Of a stretch of 52,600 bases of DNA, positions 52,174 through 52,600 are shown one piece after another (the stretch's first letter is position 1; each line of letters opens with the position of its first letter). The position numbers were made by a program, and so were the translations under genes. Source of the DNA: SHYQ01 sp041674525 (GTDB lineage Bacteria; Chloroflexota; Dehalococcoidia; UBA2979); assembly GCA_041674525.1 (NCBI GenBank), contig JBAYVN010000009.1, positions 1-52,600 of the forward strand, given 5' to 3'. The notes under the pieces are model-generated. The model searched no databases. It was given only the letters and a program-made list of their open reading frames with translations, and was not told the origin of the DNA.

Positions 52174-52600
52174 GTGCATTCCACGAACTACGCCGACACG
52201 TTCATCGCCGTGGCACCTGACAGCACGGCGGCTTGCGGTGTCGTGCCCAGGGAAACCGCGGAACCGTCCGTCGCCCTCCGGCTGTTCCGGATGATTCGCG
52301 ATCATCCGTACCGCTGGACCTCGGACGAGGTGATTTTCGCCGTGTACGCCGACCGCAACGGTATCCCGGCACGCGGCCGGGCGGCCGCGCGGGCGGAGTT
52401 CTTCTCGCGCTCGCAGCCGTGCCTACGGGCGTGTGACCTCGGCAAGAAGCACGGGTGGGGGATCCACAGCGATGCAGAGGGGCGCGTGGCGCTCTACGGC
52501 GTCGAGTCGGTCGAGTACCGTGCGTTCGTCGAGGGCAGGCAGCGCAGCAGTTCCGGGGCGCCGGTGACCGTCACGCAGGCGATGCGATCAAGGCGCAGGA
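52174..52600 (+). CDS. DUF6157 family protein (runs off the right edge)
   Basis: The 142 codons present begin MHSTNYADTFIAVAPDS and match, from memory, the DUF6157 family: a small soluble protein with HPYRWTSDEVIFAVY in the middle, FFSRSQPCLRACDLGKKHGWGIH after it, and the ending ALYGVESVEYRAF followed by a basic AMRSRR. No function is established for the family. Most of the protein is here and the stop is probably only a few codons beyond the window. The GTG start is set by the conserved beginning and by a promoter ending six bases upstream; there is no Shine-Dalgarno. Confidence 0.75.
   Translation, partial: MHSTNYADTFIAVAPDSTAACGVVPRETAEPSVALRLFRMIRDHPYRWTSDEVIFAVYADRNGIPARGRAAARAEFFSRSQPCLRACDLGKKHGWGIHSDAEGRVALYGVESVEYRAFVEGRQRSSSGAPVTVTQAMRSRRR

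Overview
This is a GC-rich (roughly 70%), gene-dense bacterial chromosome segment with about 45 protein genes and two tRNA genes. It contains no rRNA, insertion sequence, prophage or CRISPR array that I can support. The gene set (GuaB3-type IMP dehydrogenase, bifunctional-looking Rel, PyrR-controlled pyrimidine operon, PAC2-family protein, NYN/LabA nuclease-like protein, Mrp ATPase, many GTG starts) and the style of the HisRS and PrmC sequences suggest a member of the Chloroflexota, possibly Dehalococcoidia-like. That assignment is inference from remembered family resemblance, not a search.

Layout. 1-2836: start of metG (minus) diverging from guaB3 plus a histone-H1-like-tailed protein. 2875-7948 (minus): hisS, a lower-GC membrane protein, prfA, an SpoU-type rRNA/tRNA methylase and prmC, a translation-themed operon. 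8084-12438 (plus): rel, a GNAT acetyltransferase and comM. 12446-14597: HDOD protein and epoxide hydrolase, divergent. 14661-16171: tRNA-Arg(CCG) and two tandem cyclophilins. 16246-20940: a degenerate receiver protein, a tiny membrane protein, a very large multi-GAF GGDEF protein, and tRNA-Pro(TGG). 21008-22362 (minus): pyrD (class 1B) and a zinc-ribbon miniprotein. 22733-25680 (plus): mrp, NYN protein, methyltransferase-like protein. 25689-35776 (minus): the pyrimidine operon pyrR-pyrB-pyrC-carA-(unknown)-carB-(HAD phosphatase)-pyrK-(membrane protein). 35828-40218: PAC2 protein, lone receiver, cobD-cobC, uppP. 40421-48478: secreted protein, M23 peptidase-like protein, ADP-forming acyl-CoA synthetase, DDAH/arginine-deiminase-like enzyme, class III aminotransferase, CorA-type transporter. 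48990-52600: peptide-type ABC substrate-binding lipoprotein, CaCA antiporter, and the start of a DUF6157 gene.

The strongest regulatory system is the pyr operon leader (35540-35776). It contains a sigma70-type promoter, an almost textbook PyrR-binding RNA loop whose 3' arm contains a Shine-Dalgarno sequence, a 49-codon leader ORF that runs straight through an intrinsic terminator, and an ATGA overlap joining the leader ORF to pyrR. It looks like PyrR attenuation combined with a translated leader peptide.

A second theme is translation initiation. Several first genes (hisS, uppP, epoxide hydrolase, PAC2, the DUF6157 gene, perhaps prfA, metG and rel) have a TAnnnT-like -10 box only 6-9 bases before the start codon, which implies leaderless mRNAs. 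Genes inside operons are instead joined by GTGA/ATGA stop-start overlaps. Most terminator-like hairpins here lack a T-tract; the pyr attenuator, with seven Ts, is the clear exception.
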